NCBI GenBank assembly: GCA_035622755.1
Contig: DASPUU010000059.1
Location: 1-23,045 of the forward strand
Length of the DNA stretch: 23,045 nt
Direction: 5' to 3'
Source of the DNA: JADGRA01 sp035622755
Lineage (GTDB): Bacteria > Myxococcota > Myxococcia > Myxococcales > Myxococcaceae
The position numbers and the translations under genes are program-made. This document shows, one piece after another, positions 17,369 to 23,045 of this stretch (position 1 is the stretch's first letter; each line of letters begins with the position of its first letter). Under the pieces are notes generated by a model. That model saw only the letters and a program-made list of their open reading frames with translations. It searched no databases and was not told the DNA's origin.

Positions 17369-18835
17369 GTGCCTGCTCCCGCCGCCACCCCGTGGAATTC
17401 CGCGCCGACCGCCGCCCTGGTCCTCGGCGCGTCTCTGGTCGCGGGGGCGGCGCTGCGCGCCTGGCTCGCCTTCACCGACGCCGGCATCTACTGGCCGGAC
17501 GAGATCTACCAGTCGCTCGAGCCCGCCCACCGGCTGGTGTGGGGCCGGGGGCTGGTGGCCTGGGAATTCATCGCCGGGGCGCGACCCTGGACGCTGCCCG
17601 CGGCCGTGGCCGGCATGTTCACCGTCTTCCGCGCGCTCGGGCTCTCCGATCCTTCGGCCTACGTCCCCGGGGTGAAGCTCGTCTTCGCCGCGGCGGGCGT
17701 GGCCACCGCCTGGGCCACGGCGCGGCTGGCACGCGCGCTCGGGGCCGGGCCGCTTCCGGCGGCGACTGCCGGCGCGCTCTGGGCACTGGCCGCGCCGGCC
17801 ATCTACTTCGCCCCGCGCGGACTGTCCGAGCCGCTCTCCGCCCTTCCGCTCACCGCCGGCCTCGCCCTCGCCTGGCCCTCCGGGGCGCCGCGCCGGCGAC
17901 GGCTGTGGGGCGCGGCGCTCCTCTGCGTCGCCGTCCTCCTCCGGCTCCAGGATGCCGTGGTCTGTCTGGGCCTTTTGGTCGCCCTCCTCGCCCGGCGGGA
18001 GCGAAGGGCGGCGGCGGAGGCGCTGGGCGTGTTCGCGCTCGGCGCAGCGGCGCTGGGGACGCTCGACTGGGCCACCTGGGGGCACCCCTTCCAGTCCGCC
18101 CTGGTCAACCTCCACTTCAACGTGGTCCAGGGCGGGGGAAGCCTGTGGGGGACGTCGGACGGGCTCTACTATGCCCGCGTCCTGTTCCGCTCGATGCCGG
18201 CGGTGACCCTGACGCTCGTGGCCGGCGCCGCCCTCGCCTCGAAGCGCGCCCCGGGCATGCTCGGGCTCGTCGCCGCCTTCCTCGTCCTCCACTCGCTCGT
18301 TCCCCACAAGGAGCTGCGCTTCATCCTTCCGGTGCTGCCGGCCTGGGCCGCGCTGGCGGGCCTCGGGATGGAGGTGGCCTCGGAATGGGTGGTCCGGCGC
18401 CGCCCGGCCCTCGCCCCGTGGGTGGTCGCTCCCGCCCTCGCCGCCGCCGTCGTCTCGGCGGTCCGCTTCCACGCCCTGACCTTCGGCGACCTCGGCGCGT
18501 ACGAGGGCCTCAAGCCGCAGGCCAGCGCCTACGACGACTTCGGGGACGTGAACCGCCTGCTCGTCCAGGCCGGCCGGCTCCCGGAGCTGTGCGGGCTCAA
18601 GGTGGAAGCGGTGCACCTCGCCTGGACCGGGGGCTACACCTACTTCCACCGGGCGGCCCGGCTCTACTCGCACCTGGGTCCGCCCCGGGGTGAGCGGAAG
18701 TACAGCCACGTGCTCACCGTCCGGGGGGCGGTTCCGCGGGGGGCGGTGCGGGCCCAGGCCGGTCCGTTCGTCGTCGCCCAGCTCTTCGACGGGCCGTGCG
18801 CCGAGGACCCCGCTTTCTCGTGGCGGCTGCCCTGA
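17369..18835 (+). CDS. GT22-like membrane mannosyltransferase (GPI/ALG mannosyltransferase class)
   Basis: A 488-residue polytopic membrane protein. The first loop reads YWPDEIYQSLEPAHRLVWG, close to the HPDE.fQslE.aH pattern of GT22 enzymes such as ALG9, ALG12 and PIG-B, and it is followed by AWEF in place of the usual TWE. A second loop has VPHKELRFILPVLPA, matching the conserved HKE.RF..P.P motif of that family. Both together make GT22 more likely than GT39. In eukaryotes these use dolichyl-phosphate-mannose; bacterial homologues are mostly uncharacterised. It starts with GTG at 17369 without a clear ribosome binding site and is divergent from hprK. The C-terminus is a soluble domain with two Cys. 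Confidence 0.75.
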   Translation: MPAPAATPWNSAPTAALVLGASLVAGAALRAWLAFTDAGIYWPDEIYQSLEPAHRLVWGRGLVAWEFIAGARPWTLPAAVAGMFTVFRALGLSDPSAYVPGVKLVFAAAGVATAWATARLARALGAGPLPAATAGALWALAAPAIYFAPRGLSEPLSALPLTAGLALAWPSGAPRRRRLWGAALLCVAVLLRLQDAVVCLGLLVALLARRERRAAAEALGVFALGAAALGTLDWATWGHPFQSALVNLHFNVVQGGGSLWGTSDGLYYARVLFRSMPAVTLTLVAGAALASKRAPGMLGLVAAFLVLHSLVPHKELRFILPVLPAWAALAGLGMEVASEWVVRRRPALAPWVVAPALAAAVVSAVRFHALTFGDLGAYEGLKPQASAYDDFGDVNRLLVQAGRLPELCGLKVEAVHLAWTGGYTYFHRAARLYSHLGPPRGERKYSHVLTVRGAVPRGAVRAQAGPFVVAQLFDGPCAEDPAFSWRLP

Positions 18836-18870
18836 GCCCCGCTACATTGCCCGGGCAGGGAGGACCGGCG

Positions 18871-19230
18871 ATGGCGGATTGTCTCTTCTGCAAGATCATC
18901 GAGGGAAAGATTCCGGCCAAGGTCGTCTACCGGGACGACCGCTGCGTCGGCTTCGAGGACATCCACCCGGTGGCGCCGGTGCACGTGCTCTTCGTGCCCC
19001 TCCGGCACATCGACGGGGTGAGTGCCATGACCGAGGCCGACCGGGAGGCGGTGGGCCACGTCATCCTCTCCGCGGCGAACTACGCCCGCGAGCGCGGCAT
19101 CGAGGCATCCGGCTACCGGGTGGTGGCCAACGTCGGTCCCGACGCCGGGCAGACCATCTTCCACCTCCACGTCCATCTCATCGGCGGGAAGCCGCTCCGC
19201 GGATCGGCGGCCTCCGGGCGCGGGGACTGA
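18871..19230 (+). CDS. HIT-family (HinT-like) nucleotide hydrolase
   Basis: A 119-residue histidine-triad protein, probably a nucleoside phosphoramidase like HinT. It opens CLFCKIIEGKIPAKVVY, the usual start of the HinT branch, and carries the triad FHLHVHLIGG with His at about 98, 100 and 102. The N-terminal CxxC-like Cys pair (C4, C7) is typical of zinc-binding members, although the other ligands were not checked. ATG at 18871 has GGGAGGA eight bases upstream; an earlier in-frame start has no support. It follows the GT22-like gene by 35 bp. Its last 53 bases overlap the convergent TetR gene, and its C-terminus after GGKPL is unlike the usual HinT ending. Confidence 0.94.
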   Translation: MADCLFCKIIEGKIPAKVVYRDDRCVGFEDIHPVAPVHVLFVPLRHIDGVSAMTEADREAVGHVILSAANYARERGIEASGYRVVANVGPDAGQTIFHLHVHLIGGKPLRGSAASGRGD

Positions 19231-19843
19231 CGGGTCGCCTCGGTCCGGCGCCGGCCAGCGCGCCGAGGAGCACTTCGGTGAGGCGGCTCCGGTATCGCTC
19301 CGCCGTCCACCGGCGCTCGAGCACCAGGTCCTCCCAGGCCCGGAGCGACGTCCAGCTCCAGAGCAGGTCGGCGGCCTCCTTCCGGCCGAGCCCCGGCCGG
19401 AGGCTCCCCTCCCGGGCGAGCCGGGCGACGATCTCCCGGCAGCCCCGGAGGCGGTTGGCCAGCCTGTCCTGCCAGGAGCGCTCCACGGCCGGATCTCGCC
19501 GGCGCACGGCGTCCAGCGCCCGGGCCACGGCCCAGACGCCCGGATTGAGGCGCGCCTGGAGGGAAATCATCGCCGCGACGGCGGCCGCTCCGTCCGGCGC
19601 CTGGGCGATCTTCCGCACCTCGCGCTCCAGACCCCGCTTCTCGTCGACGTGGCGGACCAGGGCGAGGAGCAGAGCCGCCCGGTCGGCGAAGTGGAGGTAG
19701 ACGGCCTGGCGCGAGAGGCCGGCGGCCCCGGCGATGTCGGCCATGGTCACGTCGGCGCCTCCCCTCCGCTCGACGAGGGAGAGGGCGGCATCGAGGATGC
19801 GCCTGCGGCTCGAGGCTTCGGTCACGGACGCCCCACTTGACAT
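19178..19843 (-). CDS. TetR-family transcriptional regulator
   Basis: A 221-residue regulator. The N-terminal helix-turn-helix domain is clear: RRRILDAALSLVERRG, then VTMADIAGAAGLSRQAVYLHFADRAALLLAL. The C-terminal ligand-binding half is all-helical and not assignable. ATG at 19843 overlaps the left palindromic operator; a GTG at 19825 is an alternative start. The frame is open further upstream but runs through the operators. Its 3' end overlaps the convergent HIT gene by 53 bp in coding sequence. It most likely represses itself and the facing SnoaL-like gene. Confidence 0.92.
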   Translation of the reverse strand: MSSGASVTEASSRRRILDAALSLVERRGGADVTMADIAGAAGLSRQAVYLHFADRAALLLALVRHVDEKRGLEREVRKIAQAPDGAAAVAAMISLQARLNPGVWAVARALDAVRRRDPAVERSWQDRLANRLRGCREIVARLAREGSLRPGLGRKEAADLLWSWTSLRAWEDLVLERRWTAERYRSRLTEVLLGALAGAGPRRPVSPRARRPPIRGAASRR

Positions 19844-19851
19844 CGTGTCAA
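19837..19851. promoter_or_regulatory. TetR-type operator 1 (TTGACATCGTGTCAA)
   Basis: Perfect 6-bp arms TTGACA and TGTCAA around a TCG centre. It covers the tetR start codon (19843-19841) and supplies a consensus -35 for transcription toward the SnoaL-like gene. It differs from operator 2 only in the central three to four bases. Confidence 0.78.
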
Positions 19852-19861
19852 CTGCTCGCTC

Positions 19862-19891
19862 AACGTAGGCCGCTGCTTGACACAGTGTCAA
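19862..19891 (-). promoter_or_regulatory. Putative tetR promoter
   Basis: On the minus strand, -35 TTGACA (19891-19886) is part of operator 2, followed by an 18-bp spacer and a -10-like TACGTT (19867-19862). The transcript would begin about 12 bases before the tetR ATG. A repressor bound at operator 2 would cover the -35, so autorepression is likely. The -10 is only a moderate match. Confidence 0.45.
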
Positions 19892-19892
19892 G
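19876..19892. promoter_or_regulatory. TetR-type operator 2 (CTTGACACAGTGTCAAG)
   Basis: Seven-base arms CTTGACA and TGTCAAG around CAG, with CAG-centred inner symmetry as well. Its centre is 40 bp from that of operator 1, nearly four helical turns. It lies between the SnoaL-like gene's expected promoter and its start, 35 bases before the ATG. Confidence 0.8.
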
Positions 19893-19926
19893 GCCACGGG
19901 CCCACCGGCCGGAGGAGAGAGACGCC

Positions 19927-20382
19927 ATGAACCCCACCCAGGACGAGGCGGGCATCCGCGACCTGATCGACGGCCTGGTCGCCGGCTGGAACGCTCAGGA
20001 CGGCACGGCCTACGCGCGCCCGTTTGCCGCCGACGCCGACTTCACCAACATCCTCGGGCTGCGCGCCCGCGGCCGGGAGGCCATCGCCCGCGGTCACGAC
20101 GAGATCCTGGCCACGGTGTTCAGGGGCACGACCCTGGCGGCGACCGTCGACCAGGTGCGCTTCCTCCGCCCCGACGTCGCGGTGGCCGACGTCGTCTTCA
20201 CCCTCCGGCAGAGGGACGGGACGCCGTGGGGCGGGCTTCCGTGGAGCCTGGCCGGCCTGGTCGCCGTCCGCGAGGGCGGGTCGTGGTCCATCGCCGTCTT
20301 CCGAAACATGATTCCCTTCGAGCGCCCTTCGACCGGGCCCGTCGAGCGCGCCCTGGCCGCCGCGACGAAGCACGCGTCCTGA
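19927..20382 (+). CDS. SnoaL-like / SgcJ-EcaC-type small protein
   Basis: A 151-residue protein of the NTF2-like superfamily. The opening IRDLIDGLVAGWNAQDG, then YARPFAADADFTNILG and RGREAIARGHDEI, are typical of the SgcJ/EcaC and DUF4440 groups, whose members bind small hydrophobic molecules or act as isomerase-like proteins; most have no known reaction. It has a strong ribosome binding site (GGAGGAGAG) before ATG 19927. It is divergent from the TetR gene across two operators, so it is the probable target and may act on or bind the inducing compound. Actual function unknown. Confidence 0.85.
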   Translation: MNPTQDEAGIRDLIDGLVAGWNAQDGTAYARPFAADADFTNILGLRARGREAIARGHDEILATVFRGTTLAATVDQVRFLRPDVAVADVVFTLRQRDGTPWGGLPWSLAGLVAVREGGSWSIAVFRNMIPFERPSTGPVERALAAATKHAS

Positions 20383-20505
20383 GCCGCCCGGGCGAGCGCC
20401 GCTCCACGACCTCCGGCGACGAGCTCCGGGCCGAGGCCCCCCGCCGGAGCTCGGCCGAGCGGAAGCACTGGCCGGCGGCCCTCGGGCTCGACTAAGCAAG
20501 GCCCC

Positions 20506-21048
20506 ATGACTCCCGCCCTGCGCCCCTGGGGACTCCTCGCCGGCCTTGCCCTGCTCGCGGGTTGCTACAGTTACTCCGAGCCTGCACCGCCGAGGAACGT
20601 GCAACCCGTCGGCGACCGGGCTCGCGACATGGCGGCCTCGGGCATCGACATGGCGAACGCCGGACCGGGGCGGGAGCAGCGCAGCGGCATGACCGGCACC
20701 ACCTCCGACGTGGACGATGACGAGGCGAAGCAGCTCCAGCTGGGCATGCCCGAGCTGGCCTACGCCGAGGGTCTCGGCGGCCCGGGCTACGGCAACACCC
20801 GGCCCCAGGCCGACCTGGATGCACCGGACGAGACGCGCAACGCCCAGGCGCGGGGAATCGTCTTCCGGCCGTCCGACCACTACTTCGTCAACGGCGTGGA
20901 CACGGGCCCGAGCGTCGACGCCATGCCCGGGACCGGCGGGCCGGCGAAGCTCCGGGCGATGAAGCGCAGCGAGGCGCGCGAGCTCAGGGCGGCCGAGCTG
21001 ATGGCCCCCGCCGGCGGAGCGCCGGCCAAGGCCCATCCCAAGAAGTAG
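20506..21048 (+). CDS. Predicted lipoprotein of unknown function
   Basis: A 180-residue protein with a clear lipoprotein signal: Arg in the n-region, hydrophobic GLLAGLALLAGC and the lipidated Cys at position 20. The mature part is Gly/Pro/Asp-rich with little predicted structure, acidic in the middle (TSDVDDDEAK) and basic at the C-terminus (KAHPKK). I recognise no family. Residues GIVFRPSDHYFVNGVD are the most ordered-looking piece. It stands alone: 123 bp after the SnoaL-like gene and converging on the tonB-like gene with a 16-bp gap. Expression and function cannot be inferred. Confidence 0.78.
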   Translation: MTPALRPWGLLAGLALLAGCYSYSEPAPPRNVQPVGDRARDMAASGIDMANAGPGREQRSGMTGTTSDVDDDEAKQLQLGMPELAYAEGLGGPGYGNTRPQADLDAPDETRNAQARGIVFRPSDHYFVNGVDTGPSVDAMPGTGGPAKLRAMKRSEARELRAAELMAPAGGAPAKAHPKK

Positions 21049-21064
21049 CTCTCGTCCGGCGCCG

Positions 21065-21730
21065 CTAGCCCCCGAAGCGCACCGCCACCTGAAAGCAGCC
21101 GGCCACCGCCGGGAGCGGCTCCGCTCCGGGAACGACGCACTCCAGCGCCGAGCGGTCGAGGACGGCCGAGCCCGTGCTGCCGACCAGGCTCAGGCCGCTG
21201 GCGCCGCCGCGGGCGTCGAGGCAGAAGCGCACCGGAACCTCGCCGTGGAGCCGGAGCCGTCGCGCGGCCGCCGGGTAGCAGCGCGCCGCGGCCTCGGCCA
21301 GGCGACGGTGGAGCTCCCCGACGAGCCAGTCGGACGGGCCGGCGGTGCCCCCCCGAGCCGCCTCGCCGCCGGGCACGGTCCCGGCGCCTGGACGGCCGGC
21401 CACTTCCGGCTGGCCCTCGGCCGGGGAACTGCCCGGACCCGGCGCCGGCGCTGTCCGGTCGGCGTCCACGAGCGGCGCGGGACGCTCCCCCGTGTGCAGG
21501 AGCCGGTCGAGCGCACGCACCGGAACCTCGCGCCGGAGCGGGCGGCTCACCGCACCACCCCCCGGCACGTTCGGGGCCGCCCAACTCTCGACGCTCAGCT
21601 CGACCAGCCGAACCGAGATCACCCCGGTCTGGAGAGGAGCCGGCCGTGTTCCGAGCGCGGCGCCGAGCAGGCACGCGTGGGCCGCGGCCGACACCAGTAG
21701 CGCGCCGATAAGGCGGCCGCGCGCGCTCAT
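21065..21730 (-). CDS. TonB-like energy transducer
   Basis: A 221-residue protein with one N-terminal membrane helix (GALLVSAAAHACLLGAAL), a Pro/Gly-rich periplasmic linker and a C-terminal TonB domain (about residues 150-221). The helix keeps an S-x3-H pair (S14, H18), the spacing of the functionally required Ser and His of E. coli TonB. The C-terminal part shows CYPAAARRLRLHGEVPVRF and GSAVLDRSALE, matching the YP...G.V.V.F and S.LD.AA blocks. The ATG overlaps the ABC ATPase stop (ATGA), so it is translationally coupled to a FecCD-type importer; it probably energises the matching outer-membrane receptor for iron chelate, haem or cobalamin. Confidence 0.84.
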   Translation of the reverse strand: MSARGRLIGALLVSAAAHACLLGAALGTRPAPLQTGVISVRLVELSVESWAAPNVPGGGAVSRPLRREVPVRALDRLLHTGERPAPLVDADRTAPAPGPGSSPAEGQPEVAGRPGAGTVPGGEAARGGTAGPSDWLVGELHRRLAEAAARCYPAAARRLRLHGEVPVRFCLDARGGASGLSLVGSTGSAVLDRSALECVVPGAEPLPAVAGCFQVAVRFGG

Positions 21731-22506
21731 CGCGCCCAGCGCGGGACGAAGGCCCGCGCCCCCCCCGGCGAGTGGGCCTCCACCATCGGAACGCCGTAGA
21801 GCTCCGCCAGCCGGTCCGCCGAGAGCCACTGCTGAACGGGCCCCTGACCGAGCACCCGCCCGTCCCGGAGGAGGAGGACGTGGTCGGCGACGCTGGCCAC
21901 CAGGTTGGCATCGTGGAGCACCGCGACGCAGGCCAGGCCGGAATCGACGCGGGCCCGCACCCGCTCGAGGACCTGGACCTGGTGGCGCAGGTCGAGAAAG
22001 GCCGTGGGCTCGCCGAGGAGGAGGACCTCCGGTCCCTGGGCCAGGGCCCGGGCCAGGAGCAGGAGCCGCCGCTCCCCGCCGGACAGCTCGCGTGTCCGCC
22101 GGTCGGCGAGGTGGGCGATGTCCAGCTCGTCGAGCGCGCCCCGTGCCACCTGCACGTCCCGCTGCGATGGAACCGCCCAGGCACCGAGGTGGGGGGAGCG
22201 GCCCATGAGCACGAGCTCCAGACCGGTGAACCCCTCCTCGCCGTCGAAGCTCTGGGGGACCCAGGCCAGCCGGCGGGCGAGGAGCCGCCGTTCCCAGCTC
22301 TGGACGGGCCGGTCGAAGAGGAGGACCTCGCCCGCCACCGGGGACAAGAGCCCGAGCACGGTGCGCAGCAGCGTGCTCTTCCCCACTCCGTTGGGCCCGA
22401 GCACCGCCCACAGCGTCCCCGGGCGGACGTCGAGGCCCACCCCGGCGAGCACGGCCAGCCCGCCGTGGCCCACGGCGAGACCGCGGGTGGCGAGCAGGGG
22501 CGTCAC
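21727..22506 (-). CDS. ABC transporter ATPase, iron-chelate/haem/cobalamin importer type
   Basis: A 259-residue nucleotide-binding subunit of the FecE/BtuD/HmuV class. In order: Walker A GPNGVGKST (about residue 38), Q-loop WVPQSF, signature LSGGERR, Walker B region VLLLGEPTAFLD, and H-loop VLHDANL. The Walker B Asp is replaced by Gly (codon GGC where GAC is expected, at about 22017-22015); the catalytic Glu is kept. The gene starts with GTG in a GTGA overlap with the permease stop and is followed by the overlapping TonB-like gene. Substrate cannot be chosen between siderophore, haem and vitamin B12. Confidence 0.93.
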   Translation of the reverse strand: MTPLLATRGLAVGHGGLAVLAGVGLDVRPGTLWAVLGPNGVGKSTLLRTVLGLLSPVAGEVLLFDRPVQSWERRLLARRLAWVPQSFDGEEGFTGLELVLMGRSPHLGAWAVPSQRDVQVARGALDELDIAHLADRRTRELSGGERRLLLLARALAQGPEVLLLGEPTAFLDLRHQVQVLERVRARVDSGLACVAVLHDANLVASVADHVLLLRDGRVLGQGPVQQWLSADRLAELYGVPMVEAHSPGGARAFVPRWAR

Positions 22507-23045
22507 CCGCGCACCCCCTCGCGCCGGAGGAGCCAGAGGAAGAGGGGCCCGCCCAGGACGGCGGTCACCACCCCCACCGGCAGCTCGGCGTGAAGGAGCG
22601 GGAAGAGCAGCCGGGTGAGCAGGTCGGAGAGCACCAGGAAGGCGCCGCCCCCGAGCGCGCTCGCCGGCACGAGCAGCCTCTGGTCGGGGCCGAGCCAGAG
22701 ACGGAGCACGTGCGGAACGATGAGGCCGACGAAGCCGACCAGGCCGGAGAGGGCCACCGCGCCGGCGACGCCGAGCGAGGCGGCGAGGAGGATGGTGGAG
22801 CGCGCCCGATTCACCGGCACGCCCAGCGAGGCGGCCTCGTCATCGCCGAGCGAGAGGAGGTTGAGGCGCCCGGACTGGTGCCAGAGGACGCCCAGGCAGG
22901 CGCACTGGAGCAGCGCGGCCCCGGCCAGGGTGGCGGGGGGCTCGTAGCCCAGGCTTCCGGCGAGCCAGTAGAGGATCTCCCCGACCCGGTCCGGCGAGAC
23001 GAGGGTCTTGATGCAGGTGATGGCCGCGGCGGCGAAGGCGTTGAA
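22503..23045 (-). CDS. FecCD-family ABC permease, 5' part missing
   Basis: About 180 C-terminal residues of the importer permease; the N-terminal part lies beyond the right edge. Visible family segments are YWLAGSLG, LNLLSLGDDEAASLGVPVNR, then LSGLVGFVGLIVPHVLRLWLG, which is the coupling-helix region facing the ATPase, and LPVGVVTAVLGGPLFLWLL at the end. Only the 3' end is in the window and it overlaps the ATPase start. A periplasmic binding protein and a TonB-dependent receptor gene would be expected further right. Confidence 0.93.
   Translation of the reverse strand, partial: FNAFAAAAITCIKTLVSPDRVGEILYWLAGSLGYEPPATLAGAALLQCACLGVLWHQSGRLNLLSLGDDEAASLGVPVNRARSTILLAASLGVAGAVALSGLVGFVGLIVPHVLRLWLGPDQRLLVPASALGGGAFLVLSDLLTRLLFPLLHAELPVGVVTAVLGGPLFLWLLRREGVRG

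Noticed and set aside
17348..18709. A 453-codon minus-strand frame opposite the GT22-like gene
   Set aside because: Composition is charged and repetitive with no hydrophobic or motif structure; the plus-strand frame has membrane helices and GT22 motifs.

Overview
This is a GC-rich, gene-dense bacterial chromosome segment with about 27 genes, most of them on the minus strand and packed into operons with 4-bp ATGA or GTGA overlaps. The host is diderm: the window holds a TonB-like protein next to a FecCD-type importer, lipoproteins, a periplasmic lytic transglycosylase and UppP. A mannose-family PTS linked to HPr kinase and RapZ, together with an AhcY of the short archaeal/Thermotoga type, fits a deltaproteobacterial-grade lineage (Myxococcota or Desulfobacterota) or another GC-rich uncultured group. 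I cannot fix the phylum from sequence reading alone.

Left part (1-7200). A minus-strand operon runs uppP, a CoA-pyrophosphatase-like NUDIX hydrolase, mannose-1-phosphate guanylyltransferase and the start of a MoxR AAA+ ATPase that leaves the window. After a 357-bp non-coding gap with strong small inverted repeats comes a plus-strand lytic transglycosylase carrying two tandem solute-binding domains. It converges on ahcY, which is followed by a CGNR zinc-finger regulator. A sharply AT-richer divergent promoter region (7130-7210) carries five GGTTA/TAACC motifs. It separates the regulator from a 53-residue membrane protein that has a strong ribosome binding site.

Middle part (7400-17330). A degenerate GC-rich repeat cluster lies between the small membrane-protein gene and a small Cys-rich putative lipoprotein behind metK. 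Upstream, all on the minus strand, is a carbohydrate/PTS block in transcription order: hprK, rapZ, EIIA, EIIB, EIIC, EIID, HPr, EI and a GT39-type membrane glycosyltransferase. Because EIIC and EIID are present, the system looks able to transport sugar as well as regulate. HPr kinase and a serine-containing HPr site imply feedback control, and RapZ implies a link to amino-sugar metabolism.

Right part (17369-23045). A plus-strand membrane glycosyltransferase resembles the GT22/GPI-mannosyltransferase class, and an HIT-family hydrolase follows. A TetR regulator overlaps the HIT gene tail to tail and faces a SnoaL-like gene across two near-identical 15-bp palindromes 40 bp apart. Then come an unrecognised lipoprotein and a minus-strand FecCD permease (partial), ABC ATPase and TonB-like operon, in which the Walker B aspartate of the ATPase is read as glycine.

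The most interesting targets are the CGNR/53-aa module with its operator cluster, the repeat array, the GT22-like protein, the double-SBP transglycosylase and the twin TetR operators. No CRISPR array, RNA gene, transposase or phage gene was seen.
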